From Tretioscincus oriximinensis (taxonomy: Eukaryota > Chordata > Lepidosauria > Squamata > Gymnophthalmidae), in the NCBI GenBank assembly GCA_022410635.1, contig JAJVDF010000029.1, positions 2,491,596 to 2,555,595 of the forward strand: 64,000 nucleotides of DNA, written 5' to 3'. Positions 12,501 through 23,769 of the stretch are shown here, piece by piece. The notes beneath the pieces were generated by a model. The model searched no databases. It saw only the letters and a list, made by a program, of their open reading frames with translations, and had not been told where the DNA came from. The position numbers were made by a program, and so were the translations under genes. The first letter of the stretch is position 1. The number at the start of each line of letters is the position of its first letter.

Positions 12501-12990
12501 CCTTTCTCTAGTTCTGGAAATCATATGGCTCCTGTCTTTCCTTTCTAAAGGAAGGACTTACTTATTTGTACAGGGACTGAAGAGATTTTCTTTAAAAAAT
12601 ATCTTTATGGTGCCACCTAGACTTTGCAAANAGCTATTAGGCATTTGCAATTCCAAGGGCAAGAGTTGATTGGCTAGCAGGGATGTAGGAAAAGAAAGAA
12701 GGTCGAGGCTGATCAGAAATGTTTCCCAATACTATAGTTCTAGTGCTCTCACTGGATACTAATGTGATATTTTGAACAAAAACACCCAGCCTTCACAACT
12801 CATATATATTACTTCTTTCAAAATCCTGGCTAACGTCCAAGATTATAATTTNGACCAACTGCTTTTCAAGAAGGAAAAGTTCAAGGCATGGAAAGATTCC
12901 TGAACTAAAATATTGAAGAAGTAATGTTGGTCACAGCACAATCCTGGACTTAGAGGGCCACTTAGCTGCTTTAGCTAAAAGAAGAGTCAC
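12501..12990. other. Unique DNA, nothing recognised
   Basis: No repeat or coding signal that I can support between the two family A copies. Confidence 0.4.
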
Positions 12991-13207
12991 TATTCTTGCC
13001 CAGCAAAGGAGCTAGCAGCACTTTGAGACTAACTTGAGAAAAGTGGTTGGCATAAGCTTTCGTAGACAGATGCATCTGAAGAAGTAGACCTGTCTACGAA
13101 AGCTTATGCCAACCACTTTTCTCAAGTTAGTCTCAAAGTGCTGCTAGCTCCTTTGCTGGACTTTCTGCTAGACTAACANGGCTATTTCTCTGAAATATTC
13201 TTGCCCA
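12991..13207 (+). mobile_element. Family A fold-back insertion: perfect 70-bp palindrome with 12-bp target duplication
   Basis: Arms 13000-13069 and 13090-13159 are perfect inverted copies (70 of 70) separated by a 20-bp spacer that contains the family's CATCTGAAGAAGTAGAC motif. The right arm continues in sense orientation to the family 3' terminus at 13195. The sequence TATTCTTGCCCA occurs at 12991-13002 and at 13196-13207, a 12-bp target-site duplication. The whole fold-back structure was therefore inserted as one unit. It resembles an inverted-5'-segment (twin-priming) product, except that the inverted part repeats the same region as the sense part. Confidence 0.9.
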
Positions 13208-14248
13208 ATTAAGAATGCTATCAGTATATAATAGCTGCTGCCACTTTTCTGCACATTGGAAACTGGATAATTTTAAGAGTTTGAAAATAGTCCTCTGAGC
13301 TAAAATAGAGTTCAATAGATTTATGCCTATAACTTTTTCAACCCGATCGTGGTACAGACAGGTATTTGGTTTCTCTATGTACAGCTAATGTGTTCATTCT
13401 GTGTAAAATTCTGTACCTGAAGAAAGCACAGTGATTCCAAGGATCAGAAACAGGACACCATGATATCTGTCTAGGTGGTTTCAGGCAACATTTAGATTGC
13501 ACAGTCTAAGGCTATATCAACAAAACAAAAAAGGAATCCTAAGATTCAATGACTGTAAGGCCTTTTGAGGTATCCTGCGAGGAAATCCCAGCAAACAATT
13601 CCAGTAGCAATTACTGCTCTCTTCTGGTCCTGCCCAGAGATGTCGGAGGAGTTATGAATTACTTTCTATCCAACCTGCTGAAGCTCCAGGAAAAAAACAA
13701 GCTAACTTCAACAGTAATGTCTTATTTGTTACTTATTTATATGAGCTATAATCTTTGAGAATTTGAAGCTTGCAGGGGCCAGAAGTGTCAGAAGAAAACA
13801 TGCAGTGGAACCTCCAAATCCTGTTGTGCATGCTCTTTCAGATCACGGGGAAGCATTAAATTCCAGAATTAAATGCAAATTAAATAGAGTGATGCTCTAA
13901 GTTTTTTGTACTTCTGTAAAATCTATGTGTGAACTATAACTAGACAACAGCTGCCTTGCTGGTTATGGCTATTGGTATTTGAAACTTTAGTGAAGCAACT
14001 GGTCTGCATTGAGAAATGAGAGATTTGCTTCATTTAACTGCAGAGATTCAACAACGGTGGCACTGCAAATGGGCTGCCATTATAATTTTTCTTGCTAGCA
14101 CTTTTATGCAGCTTCTATTGTGTGATGTCTAGCCTCTATGCTATAACAGTGCCATTTGGATATTAGCTGCAAGAGCTGCCAAAGCCTCTCAATGACTTCT
14201 GACCTGACCTTCTGAAATTAGGAAGTTGATCAGTTGCTGGAAAGCTNA
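13208..14248. other. Unique DNA, nothing recognised
   Basis: No exon, RNA gene or transposon that I recognise. Confidence 0.4.
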
Positions 14249-14250
14249 TA

Positions 14251-14510
14251 GGCACGGATAGCTCAGTGGCTNAGGAATCCGTCTCTCGCCTGGGAGATCG
14301 GGTTTCNAAGCCCTGTGTGGGACGTGGGGAGGGGTGAGCACCTTCCACTAGCCTGTAGCTCTAGCCAACCCAGCTATTCGAAAGCAGAAATTGCAACTGA
14401 CTGCAAGTCGATACATGGGAACTACCATAGCCTGGTGGGGAAGATAGAATGGAAGCCTTCGGGCAAAAATATATCCTTGTAAGCCACTTTGAGTCCCCCC
14501 TCCCCTTCCC
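14251..14510 (+). mobile_element. SINE-2, tRNA-derived, sense copy
   Basis: The head begins GGCACGGATAGCTCAGTGGC. It has an A-box-like TAGCTCAGTGG at 14259-14269 and a B-box-like GGTTTC-N-AAGCC at 14301-14312, so it derives from a tRNA promoter. The body includes CCTGTAGCTCTAGCC and CTATTCGAAAGCA blocks and ends in GTAAGCCACTTTGAGTCC with a pyrimidine-rich tail. The same family occurs antisense at 18363 and, interrupted, at 57473. It is not a working tRNA gene: no cloverleaf closes and the body continues well beyond tRNA length. Confidence 0.85.
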
Positions 14511-16116
14511 CCTCCCCCTCCCGTGTTGGAATCAGCCACACGTTACAGTGATCGAACAGGCAAAGATTCATACACCTCAAGACACAAAAATATCCTGGGG
14601 AGGTGGGGGGTGGATGACGACAATGATGACAATAGCGAAGTCAGAAAACACAAGCCAAGGTTAGGAATTCACCATGTTGATTAACTCAGAGAATGACTAG
14701 TTTGTTTCCAGTAGGGAGGCAACACACATTCACTTCTTAAGAAGCTGCCATTTCCTCTTTGGGGAGGGNTGCCTTCAGGCTGCTCTCTCTCTCTCAGCTT
14801 CTGTGAATGCCAGAGGAGGGCCTTATCACACAGGTGCTATATTGCCAGTTCATGTCAGTTTGTTTCTTCTTCACTATCAGGCTCTTGGCCAGCTGACACT
14901 CGGAGCTTGGCCTCTTCTGAAGCATTGCCCCCACCCCCCACTTCTGACTCAGCTTCAGCCATGATCTCTTCATCTGAGTCTACAGCCATATTAAAGCAAG
15001 GCATCATAAAAACTTGTAAAACTCAAGTAAGTTTAAAAGTTTTTTTTCCTTGAATAGGGTGATTCTGGAAACAAGGGGATTTGGCAGCTAATGACAGAAC
15101 AGATTAGCCAATCACAAACTAGGATTTATGGCAGGGTTTCTGAGAAATGTAGGAAAATTCATGAGGAAGAAAGATGATCTCTTGGTGTTTATGGACNGCC
15201 AGCAATGATGCCATAAATCCTTTACATCATTATATAGATCAGCCTTTTGGATGCACCCATTTTTACCTGCAAACTCATCTCAGTTGCTCTTCTTGTACTA
15301 GCTCACTATTCCAATGATTGGCTTTCCTTTTCTGTCCTTAGGGAAAGACTCCAGGGCCAAATCATAAGAGTGAGGAGTTGTCTGCACTTTGGTCCATTTC
15401 CTCCTTTGCTTTCAACTAATTTTTCTTATAGTTCAGCAGTGGAAGGGATCTCAGTTTTACAATTTGTTTTGGACTCACCTCGACATTGCAGGTTAATTAG
15501 ACTATGTAATCCTGATGTTTAATGAATCAAAGGTTAATAATTCTGATTGTAGTGTTAATTGATATATTCACTACTCAGGAGCTTATCACACAGTGGTTAG
15601 AGGGATGAATGATTTGGGGCACTGGGGTGACAGCTATTTTCCTTTCTAATGCAATAGGAACTTAAAGCCCATTTTCATACTGAATAATCTACTGCACATT
15701 ATGAGATAGCACACAGCAAATATTATCATGACTATTTAAAACTCAGTAACCAGTCATATAATCAGGCAGCTCACTCACAGCAAAATTCTGGATATAGCAT
15801 AGATACTTCAGAAGTGTTGAAATTCATTTATTAGGTGCTTTGGGGGTTGCAGATTGGCAAGGAAGCGCTCTCTCCTTGCACCTCCAGAGCTGGTACTCTG
15901 TCCTGGAGTAGAAAGATTATTGATCCCAAACTTTCCTCATACAAAAATATTAAAAACAGATAACTTTTGTTGTTTTTGGTTGGGGCTACTTGAGAAAATG
16001 CAGAAAATGACCCAAGAAGTCTCTCCCCAAACAGTGCCATGTTATTCAACTGTATAGAAACCACACAGTTATACCTGCATTTTGTAGCACAGCAGAGCTG
16101 GAGAAAAGTACTAAAA
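14511..16116. other. Mostly unique DNA around a short acidic open frame
   Basis: Apart from the small frame at 14855-15007 I see no recognisable feature. A (TC)n run lies at about 14784-14797. Confidence 0.4.
14855..15007 (-). other. Short acidic open frame, 50 codons, unrecognised
   Basis: From an ATG at 15007 to a TGA at 14855 the minus strand encodes a 50-residue, strongly acidic peptide. It contains DSDEEIMAEAESE, a run of four glycines and a C-terminal DSEEET. The acidic serine clusters resemble casein-kinase-type acidic tails, but I know no family match. It could be a decayed transposon piece, an exon fragment or chance. No splice signals or neighbours support a gene. Confidence 0.2.
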
Positions 16117-16395
16117 TCATAGAAACATAGAGTTGGAAGAGACCTCCAGGGTCATCGAGTCCAACTCCCTGCTCAACACAGGATTCATCAAACCATCCCA
16201 AATATCTGTCCAACCTCTGAAGACTTCCAGCAAAGGTGAGCTCAACCTCCTGTGGCAAAGTTTTTTTGTTACTTTACTGTTTTGAAGTTTTTCTGCCATC
16301 TATTCTAAGACAGTTTCATCCCATTGTTTCTAGTCCTTCCATGTGCCAGTGAGAACAATGCTGATCCCTCTGCTCTGTTACGATTACATAGAAGG
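16117..16395 (-). mobile_element. CR1 LINE 3' fragment, antisense, old
   Basis: It starts with a CATAGAAACATAGAGTTGG block and continues GACCTCCAGGGTCATCGAGT, CCAACTCCCTGCTCA and a CCCATTGTTTCTAGTCCT region. These are antisense to the CR1 tail seen in sense at 37235-37465. Divergence and small indels indicate an older copy. Confidence 0.85.
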
Positions 16396-17391
16396 GGTTG
16401 GGGGGTTGGGGGTGTATTTACAAAGGATTATTGGGGGACACAGGTAAAAACAATACTTTTTTCAATTAAATGCTTAAAAGCCTCCAACACTGTTTCTCTT
16501 CCTCAATGTCACCTTCCATACTCACCTCCAATTGGCTACCACTAGTCTGTTTTTTCAGGGACCTGATTGGTCTGCTGCAGTTTCCAAGTTACAAGCCTTC
16601 ATATTTGCTGTTGGAATCTACCTAACCTCCTATTGTATTCTCCTTAAACTGTGGGCCACCCTTGAGGGGGAAAGGGAGAAAAGGGAACCTCCTCTGCTTG
16701 TCAGAGTGTCATGGCAGCAATTACTTGCAGCCGGGAATGCATTGATGATGACAATATTCAGGGCTCTCTGATTGATCTATAAAAACCAATTGCAGAGCTT
16801 GGAACATTTCCATCATCGATACCTTTCTTATTAATTGTATAGATAACCCAAGTGAAGAGATTATAACTGAGAAATGATTAAGCACTTGGTTTTCACCTAT
16901 CAGTTTTTCCTGCAAATTCTCTTGGGCCACAAGGAGCATTATAAGCACAAAAAAGATCCTGGGCATAATGCCATGACACCAATCTGCATAACATTTATTG
17001 GTGCTAATTGATAGGTTTACATGCAAATTGGAACTGCCATCCAGAGAGGGAAAAACAAATTGTTTCCTCTTGTCAAAATGTGCTCAGTGATAGGAAGACA
17101 AGATACTGTTATTTCCTAACACACTGCTTATGAATTGAACTTTACATCCCCTACAATCTATTTGTGAGGACATTTTCTCAAGAATCCAGGAAATCAAACC
17201 TAGTCTTGTGTTTTTCCTTTTAGATATAAATTCACGTAACCTATCACGTAACTATTACCATAGACCTTACTATAACGTCTATCTTCCCACNTATAGACAG
17301 GAGATGAACAACTCTCAGCATACCTTCCAAGATCACTGAATTACGACATTATAATCCATTTCAACACAGCTTTCATTATCCCACACTATGG
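16396..17391. other. Unique DNA, possible conserved noncoding block
   Basis: No transposon or gene recognised. The stretch 16690-17030 is repeat-free and of balanced composition, so it is a candidate for conservation testing; this is a guess only. Confidence 0.3.
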
Positions 17392-17788
17392 CTGCATGCA
17401 CACGACAACTTAAATCCACTATAATGCTATAATTTGGAATACAGCAATTGCGTGTCCATGTATACCAAACGTGTATATTCCATGATCCCAGTTTCGTAAT
17501 ATCACTCATTGATCTCATCGCAATGCAGTCCAAGAATTTTATGTTTTACTCGCAACAGCCAATTGAAACAACTGCAGCGTTCTCAGTTGTTTTAACATCT
17601 TACGTCTGATTTGTGCGCTCACGAGAGTACNGGGGTCTCCAGAACGATGCCTGAATATCTGAGCAACAGTTTATTCTGGAATAAACGGCATTTATTGTGG
17701 GTCGACTACTGAAAAGCACTTAGCACGTGTGCCTCAGATTTCCTGATTGCATTATAAACGAGGTAGAAAAACGTTGTGTGCATACAGC
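17392..17788. mobile_element. DNA-transposon MITE of about 397 bp
   Basis: The left end, GGCTGCATGCACACGAC, matches the inverted right end ending GTTGTGTGCATACAGCC at about 17772-17788 with three or so mismatches. The interior encodes no transposase and contains a small hairpin around 17668-17686 (GTTTATTCTGGAATAAAC). The terminal sequence resembles those at 35300 and 53608. I cannot define the target-site duplication, so the superfamily is open. Confidence 0.6.
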
Positions 17789-18362
17789 CTATGTTGGTCT
17801 GACAAGTAATCAGTCTGGTCTGCGTAGTCATGGCAGAAGGCAGCAGCAGGCAACAAAAACAGTTTCAAGTCCAGATATCAGAGTGTTTCATAAATCAAGA
17901 CAAATCAAACATCCAGGGAACAGAAAAATCAATTACTAGCTGCTCCGTAATAGTGGACCTATGTCACCATTTCTAGATCTTTGACTGGTCACACGTGGGA
18001 ATGTGAGTGGGGCCTGATAGCTCACCATTTCTCAACTAATGTGCANCTGCTACTGAGTTCAGCCAACTACTGCATCCTCCTCCAGAGTTGTCTGTGTAAC
18101 TTGGTTGCCAACCTCATCTGTAGAACCTATGAAGTTCAACAAGAATCCCAAGCTAAATCACATTAATGTGCTTTAAGTGCAAAAAGAGCTCTAAAGAGAA
18201 ATACATCACTGTTAATACTCATTAGCCGGCTTTGTTACAAACGTATAGCTGATTAATGATCCACATAACAATACACGTTGGGAAGCTGATGTGTACTGCC
18301 ACTATTCCAACAGAGCCAATAGGATATAGTGTACTTCTTAAAATGTAGTAACAAGCCAGTGT
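17789..18362. other. Unique DNA, nothing recognised
   Basis: No repeat, exon or RNA gene that I can support. Confidence 0.4.
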
Positions 18363-18665
18363 AGAAAGGAGAAGGAGAAGGAGAAGAACTGGGTTCTTAT
18401 ACCCCGCTTTTCTCACCTTTCAAAGGGATTCAAAGTGGTTTACAAGGGTATTTTTGCCCAAAGCCTTACATTCTATCTTCCCCACCAGGTTGTGGTGTTC
18501 CCATGTATCTACTTACATTCAGTTGCAATTTCTTGCAATTCATGCTTTCGAATAGCTGTGTTGGCTAGAGCTACAGGCTAGTGGAAGGTGCTCACCCCTC
18601 CCCACGTCCGACACGGGGCTTCGAAACCCGATCTCCTAGATGAGAGACAGATTCCTTAGCGACTC
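18363..18665 (-). mobile_element. SINE-2, tRNA-derived, antisense full-length copy
   Basis: From the plus strand it begins with (GAGAAG)n at 18367-18390, then a TTATACCCCGCTTTTCTCACC tail block (its 3' end), and finishes with the reverse of the tRNA-like head. That head contains GCTTCGAAACCCGATCTCCT, the inverted B-box region, and decays at about 18665. It matches the sense copy at 14251-14510. Confidence 0.85.
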
Positions 18666-19504
18666 TAGAAGACCCTAAATTGACCACTGGTTCAATTTAG
18701 CAGGCAATTTCTTAAGCTCTTCCCTATGTTTATGCAACTTTTGAATGAGTACACAGCACATGCTTTAAAAATGATGTTTGTGTCTTTGTTTTCATATTCA
18801 TTTTAACATGCGGAGTTTTATAGAAGGATGCTACTTTTCGCTGTCTAGCACAACCATTAATAACAAAACCTGAGACAGGAAAGGGCTCACATCACTGTCT
18901 CCATTCAAGAATACCAACAGCCCTAGCTGAACCCTCTTTGCAAATGGGTTGGTGAGTGACTAATGTGCAGCAAAGGCCATGCTCTATACTCTGCAATAAT
19001 AAAGAGCTACTTAATGCAGACCTGCTCTTCACTCAACTGCCCTCCGCTGAGGTCTCCTTTTGTTTACAGCCTCCCAGGCCCCTAGCTTTGCTCCAGCTAA
19101 TGCATTTACTGGCAGATTCCCCTCAAAAGGCTGCTTTCAATCACAGCCTGAAAAATAAACTAGGCATGGGGAGGGAGATAAGATTAAAGAAAAAGGAAAG
19201 AGGGAATAAGAAGGGGTGCAGAGTGAGTGATAAAGAAGTGAAAGGGACAAAAGCAAAAAGACAGAATGCAAAAGAAGGGAAAAGGCATCAGGGAAAAGAT
19301 AAGGAAGGGTGAAAGGGTTGAAAATAAAGGAGCACTCTTTGTCTGAATAGGCAGCTTTTGCTAGTTACTGTTCCAATTGAACAATCAAGTCAGCCTGTTA
19401 CAGGCAAGGAATGGCCAATATTTTTCTACCAGAAAAAAATCAGGGTATGAGAGGCTGAACAGTTGTTTGACAGCAGCATTTGTATACAGAATGTTACATG
19501 CAAA
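18666..19504. other. Unique DNA with purine-rich stretch
   Basis: The plus strand is purine-rich from about 19165 to 19335, giving a lysine-rich 118-codon frame (18956-19312) that is compositional. The block 18940-19150 is repeat-free and moderately GC-rich; a conserved noncoding element is possible but untested. Confidence 0.35.
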
Positions 19505-19523
19505 GCACATCAAACAACTGAAA

Positions 19524-19594
19524 AGCAGAGTTGTCTACGAAAGCTNCTGCTGCTTTTCGTCTTCTTGTTAGTCTCTAAAGTGCTCTGAAGTTTA
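19524..19594 (+). mobile_element. Family A fragment
   Basis: A short sense fragment with TTGTCTACGAAAGCT followed by CTTGTTAGTCTCTAAAGTGCT. Both the 5' part and the 3' terminus are missing. Confidence 0.6.
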
Positions 19595-19619
19595 ACATAG
19601 TGCCCCAGTTGACTGTTTG

Positions 19620-19728
19620 TGGGCACCACTATGTAGTTTTCTTGGCAAAGATGTAAAAGGGTTGCAGATCAAACCAGCGAGCCTCTGCTCTCAAGGCAGT
19701 TTCTTTACCACTNAGCTACAGCCAATCC
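19620..19728 (-). mobile_element. tRNA-derived SINE head, antisense
   Basis: On the minus strand it reads GGCTGTAGCT-N-AGTGG, then a GGTTTGATCTGCAACCC block, giving A-box- and B-box-like promoters in tRNA spacing. It differs from SINE-1 and SINE-2, so it marks a third tRNA-derived family. The body downstream of the tRNA part is short or lost. Confidence 0.6.
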
Positions 19729-20853
19729 CACACTGCTGCCAGATGTGAATAACTAATTAGACATCATGTTTTCAGGATGAACTTGGCAAAAATATTCATT
19801 GTCAGGGCACTTAGAAATACGTGTATTGTAGAACTGAGTAAGACATCTCTCTCTTTAGTTTTACCAGAAACATAACTTTTTATATTTTGCACAAGTAAAA
19901 TCTGTAATAACATCGCACAAATTTGGAAGACCAATCTGTGCGCTGTATATACCATATCGGTTTAAGCAAAATATGTACATTGATTTGTACAAAACAAATT
20001 TCATCCAAGCAATTAGAATAATCCAAAACGTTGGATCATGTTGCATTGAAAAGATCAGGATTTTTTTGTTGACCTATTCTTCATGGCCTCTAAAATGGTC
20101 TGTATAACTGAGATGCATATTTGCAAGGAAGCAAAATGTAATTTTGCATGATAGATTTTTATATATCATGCAAAAATAGTGCAAGGTATCACCCAGACGA
20201 CTGGCTAAAGGACAGCAAATGGCTACGTTCTAGAAGCAGTCGTGTCATTTCCAAGCAGCTGTCTGAAGTGATTTAATATCAGAGAATTAACATCCAACTA
20301 CATCTAAATTTTAATCCACATTCAATCCATTTTCAACGGTTAGAGAACACATAGATTGCAATTAATAAGAAGAGAGACACAACTTCCCCAGTTTTGTTTT
20401 AGTTCTTGATGACAACAAAGATTCTTCTTCACAGTAGGATGTTATTATCTTTTTTTTTTCATATTAGAAAATTCAAAATGGTTTGGAAATGGAAAGGTCA
20501 GACTCAATATTCCCCTTTCATTGCATCCCTGACCTGAATACCATTTTCACATAAAACCTGACTGGGGACAACATCAGACTGGGACCAGTTTGCCAGCAAT
20601 GGGAATGTCCCTGTAAGCATCTTCCCTTCTCTGGACCTTGTCATGCCATGTGCATTATCCCTCCTCTGTGGCAGCGTAAAAGTGTTGCTTAGATACAGTG
20701 TATCAGCAGTGTGCAAGGTGCTGAAATACAGTGTCATGAAATGGCTGCTTTTCTTTAGTGCAAAAGCAAAAGGCTTTTAATAATTTAAAAGGCAAACATG
20801 AAGTTTGCCTCTGATCTCTGAAAACAGCCCTCCCATCTTGATAGAAATGTCAG
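19729..20853. other. Unique AT-rich DNA, nothing recognised
   Basis: No transposon end, exon or RNA gene that I can support. Confidence 0.4.
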
Positions 20854-20926
20854 TTGCAGAGCCAATCAACAGAAGATATGTGTGCTCTGAACACACACAT
20901 CCCTTCAGCCCGGATTGGCTCTGCAA
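20854..20926. repeat. Two-tier imperfect hairpin
   Basis: The outer stem TTGCAGAGCCAATC at 20854-20867 pairs perfectly with 20913-20926. An inner stem of about 10 bp (20875-20884 with 20892-20901) has one G-T pair. It may be a small MITE remnant or a chance structure. Confidence 0.6.
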
Positions 20927-23388
20927 ATGAGAGATGAAAGGAGAATGCTGGTATGTGTGTGAGTGCATGACTTACAACTTCCTCAAGTACAAGATCTGTC
21001 ACCATATCTCAACTGTTTCAAAGTCATTTTGACCCTTAAAATGGTTTTAAAACTAGGGGATTGTGACTGTGCCCAAAGAAATCGAACAGAGTCCAAAACA
21101 TGGATCAGTGTTTAAAATGATTAAATCAAACAAATACTCAACTGAATCAGATATACATTCTCCATTTAGTACAAAAGTTACAATATGAAACGAGATGGGG
21201 TGTCACTACAAAGGCACGGTAGTACAGGAGTTAAGAGCTTCAGTGTTTATCAGAGATATCGGGGTTTGAGCGACCTTTACATGCCTCAGCTTCAGCCAAC
21301 CTATTTGTTGAAAGCAAAGATATTTGCAAGTAGATATATAGGTACCACCACAGAGGGAAAGATAGAATATGAGCATATGTCTTCAGCCATAGTGGGGAGG
21401 GGGAATAATAAAAGCTAAAGGTACAAGGGAGAGAGGGAAAACTTTTATTTAGTATTTGTTTCTAACTTATAGATTACTGCGAGCATCTTCACTCCAGTCC
21501 TATTTCTTCCATACTGCAAATAACTTAAATTTGGTAAACAGAATATTAGCCAGGCAAAACAGTTGGTTAGAACAACCTTTAGTCACACAGCACACAGACC
21601 AGGCAACTGAACTGATACAGTCTAAGATTTGACTGAATTGAAATGATTCCTTAAATGGAAGTCACTGATTCCTAGTCTTGAATTTTTCTTTCTCCTGCTT
21701 GTTATTTTCTACTCCTGCTGTGTCTTAATGTGCTGTATCAGGTCTTGGCCATGGTTCAGTAAGACTGCCCGAGGTCACGCTATCTTCACTTTGTTTGGGC
21801 AGCTTGCCAAGATGCTGGTGGCAGAGACATTGCTTTTTAGCAAATTAAATTTGACTCGGGATCACCAAAGCACCAAGCAACTTTGTATGTTGCTGCTTGG
21901 ATACAGAATGCTGGCGGCGCAGAACTAGGATTAAGGAGAAAAACAAAGCCACTTGTTTATGAATATGGATTTACCAAATTTGCACTAGCTAGACCAACTT
22001 TAGAAAAGTCACTAAATAAGCCGATTATGTGCCAGTAGACCTTGTAAAACAGCTCATGGTTGTAATAATGGAATGAAATGTGTTTCCTGAATAGGCACAT
22101 GTGAAAGATACACGAACCAGAATTAAACTACCATACTTCATTATGTGGTAGTCAAGTTTTTATTTGCAGCGTCATAGATCAAGAAATAGGTTGATGAGTT
22201 ATTTGTGTTCCAATTTTGCTTGTCTGCTACATTGTCTTTTGAATGGATGGGTATATTGGTTTCTGCAGAGAAAAGTCTCTTCCAAAGAAATTAAACAAGG
22301 ATACAAATTCCATTACAATTGGATATATCATAATAAATGACAGCAATGGTGATCACAAACACTTCCGGTCTGGAGAGGAAGTTGGCGATGGTAGTTTATG
22401 GCGTGTGTGCCAGAAACTTCAACGATAATGGGCTCCACAGGCACATGCCAGTTGGCCACTCCACTGTGGCAGTGAAACTCCACTGACAGCTGGCATTGCA
22501 GGCGCATGGTCATAGCCTCCCCAGCAGCAGCTGCACAAGGAACCCCACCAGGGTCGGTTCCCACCAGCTCCTCCTACCCCCTGGGATGCTGGGAAATGTA
22601 GGAGCTACCAACAACTCCCCCTCCCCCCTGTGATGCAGCGGATGGTACAATTGGCCTAGGGGAGGGAAACAGCTGGACAGGGCACAGGAGAGAGGAGGCT
22701 AGAAACCTGACATTCTTTCATACATCAATGTGGGCTAATTCCACTAGTTGTAGAATAAAGTACTGTCTGGACTTCTTTATTCTGGAATATCCATGGTTTA
22801 GTCCAGAACATTCAACTAAGATGGAATATGTGATATCTTGTCCTTCTTGTAGTCTTATTCTCATTCTTCTCATTCTTCTCTGCTAAATAAGTAAGTCCAA
22901 TTCACTATATCCCCCACGTCAGCAAATAAAACTGGGTCAAAAAAGACTTCCAAGATGAGAACATGGGAATCAAAACGTTATGAAGAATATTTTAAAAAAC
23001 TGAATATGAGGGATATGATTCTTTCTAACTCCTCTTCTTTATCCTTCTGTCTCAAAACACACACATACCAAAAAAAAACACTTGTTTCAAGAGATAAAGT
23101 TTTTCAGCTATTTAAACCACAGGCTCACCAGAATTCAACACAGGACGCAGTAAGGCAGAGTTCTCTATGAAGGAAAAATGGGAGTAAAAGTTGTTTGCCT
23201 CCCTGCTGGGCACATGCAATTCCCTTTCCAAATTGTCACATATCCCCAGTACAGATTTCCCCTTCCAAATTGTTGCAGCTGCAGTTCTTCCCAATTCGAG
23301 CTATTCATGCCCTGGCCACAGTTTTACCGTAGTGGGAGCTCCTGCACAAGAACCCTTCCACTTTTGATCTAGTCTCCCCTACCCAGAA
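20927..23388. other. Unique DNA with a local GC-rich patch
   Basis: The segment 22420-22690 is clearly more GC-rich than its surroundings, with several CCCC and GGGG runs, but it has no open exon-like frame. Nothing else recognised. Confidence 0.4.
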
Positions 23389-23389
23389 G

Positions 23390-23665
23390 TGGGACATCAT
23401 AGAAACAAGGGAGTGGGAAGAAAAGGGGATGAGGGTGCTGGAAGAAGAGAGACATGGGTGATGGAAAAAGAGAAAACAAGAGCACTGGAAGAAGAAAAGG
23501 TGAGGGTGCTGGAAGGCGAGAGGGCGAAGGCACTGAAAGAAGAGGAGACGAGGGGTAAGGGAAAAAGAGGGGATGAGGTGCAAGGGAAGAAGAGGGTACA
23601 AGGACAGTGGAAAAAGAGGGGATGAGGAGACATGGGCACTGGAAGGAGAAGGGACATGTGCTGCT
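23390..23665. repeat. Purine-strand minisatellite, degenerate ~30-bp unit
   Basis: The plus strand is nearly all A and G, organised around repeated GCACTGGAAGAAGAG or GTGCTGGAAG units at intervals of roughly 30 bases. Lack of T/A-starting stop codons leaves open frames on both strands (23389-23625 plus, 23305-23601 and 23397-23657 minus). The products are low-complexity Glu/Arg/Lys and Ser/Phe/Pro peptides, so these are compositional and not genes. Such polypurine tracts can form triplex DNA. Confidence 0.75.
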
Positions 23666-23727
23666 GGAGATTTACATTTGCTAATACGGTAATATGTGCT
23701 TTACCTCAATTGGCTCAGAAGACATAA

Positions 23728-23769
23728 CCCACCCACCCACCCAAAAAAGAAAAAGAAAAGAAAAGAAAG
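23728..23769. repeat. Adjacent (CCCA)n and (GAAAA)n simple repeats
   Basis: Four ACCC units near 23729-23744 are followed by A-rich GAAAA units to about 23768. Two low-complexity repeats lie directly after the minisatellite. Confidence 0.85.

Noticed and set aside
14251..14312. tRNA gene from A- and B-box-like sequences
   Set aside because: The tRNA-like part is the head of a dispersed SINE and does not form a proper cloverleaf. The same applies to the heads at 19620, 42071 and 57604.
18956..19312. 118-codon lysine-rich frame
   Set aside because: Its 3' half reflects a purine-rich tract, and there is no recognisable domain.
23305..23657. Open frames on both strands over the purine minisatellite
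   Set aside because: They follow from strand composition; both products are low complexity.
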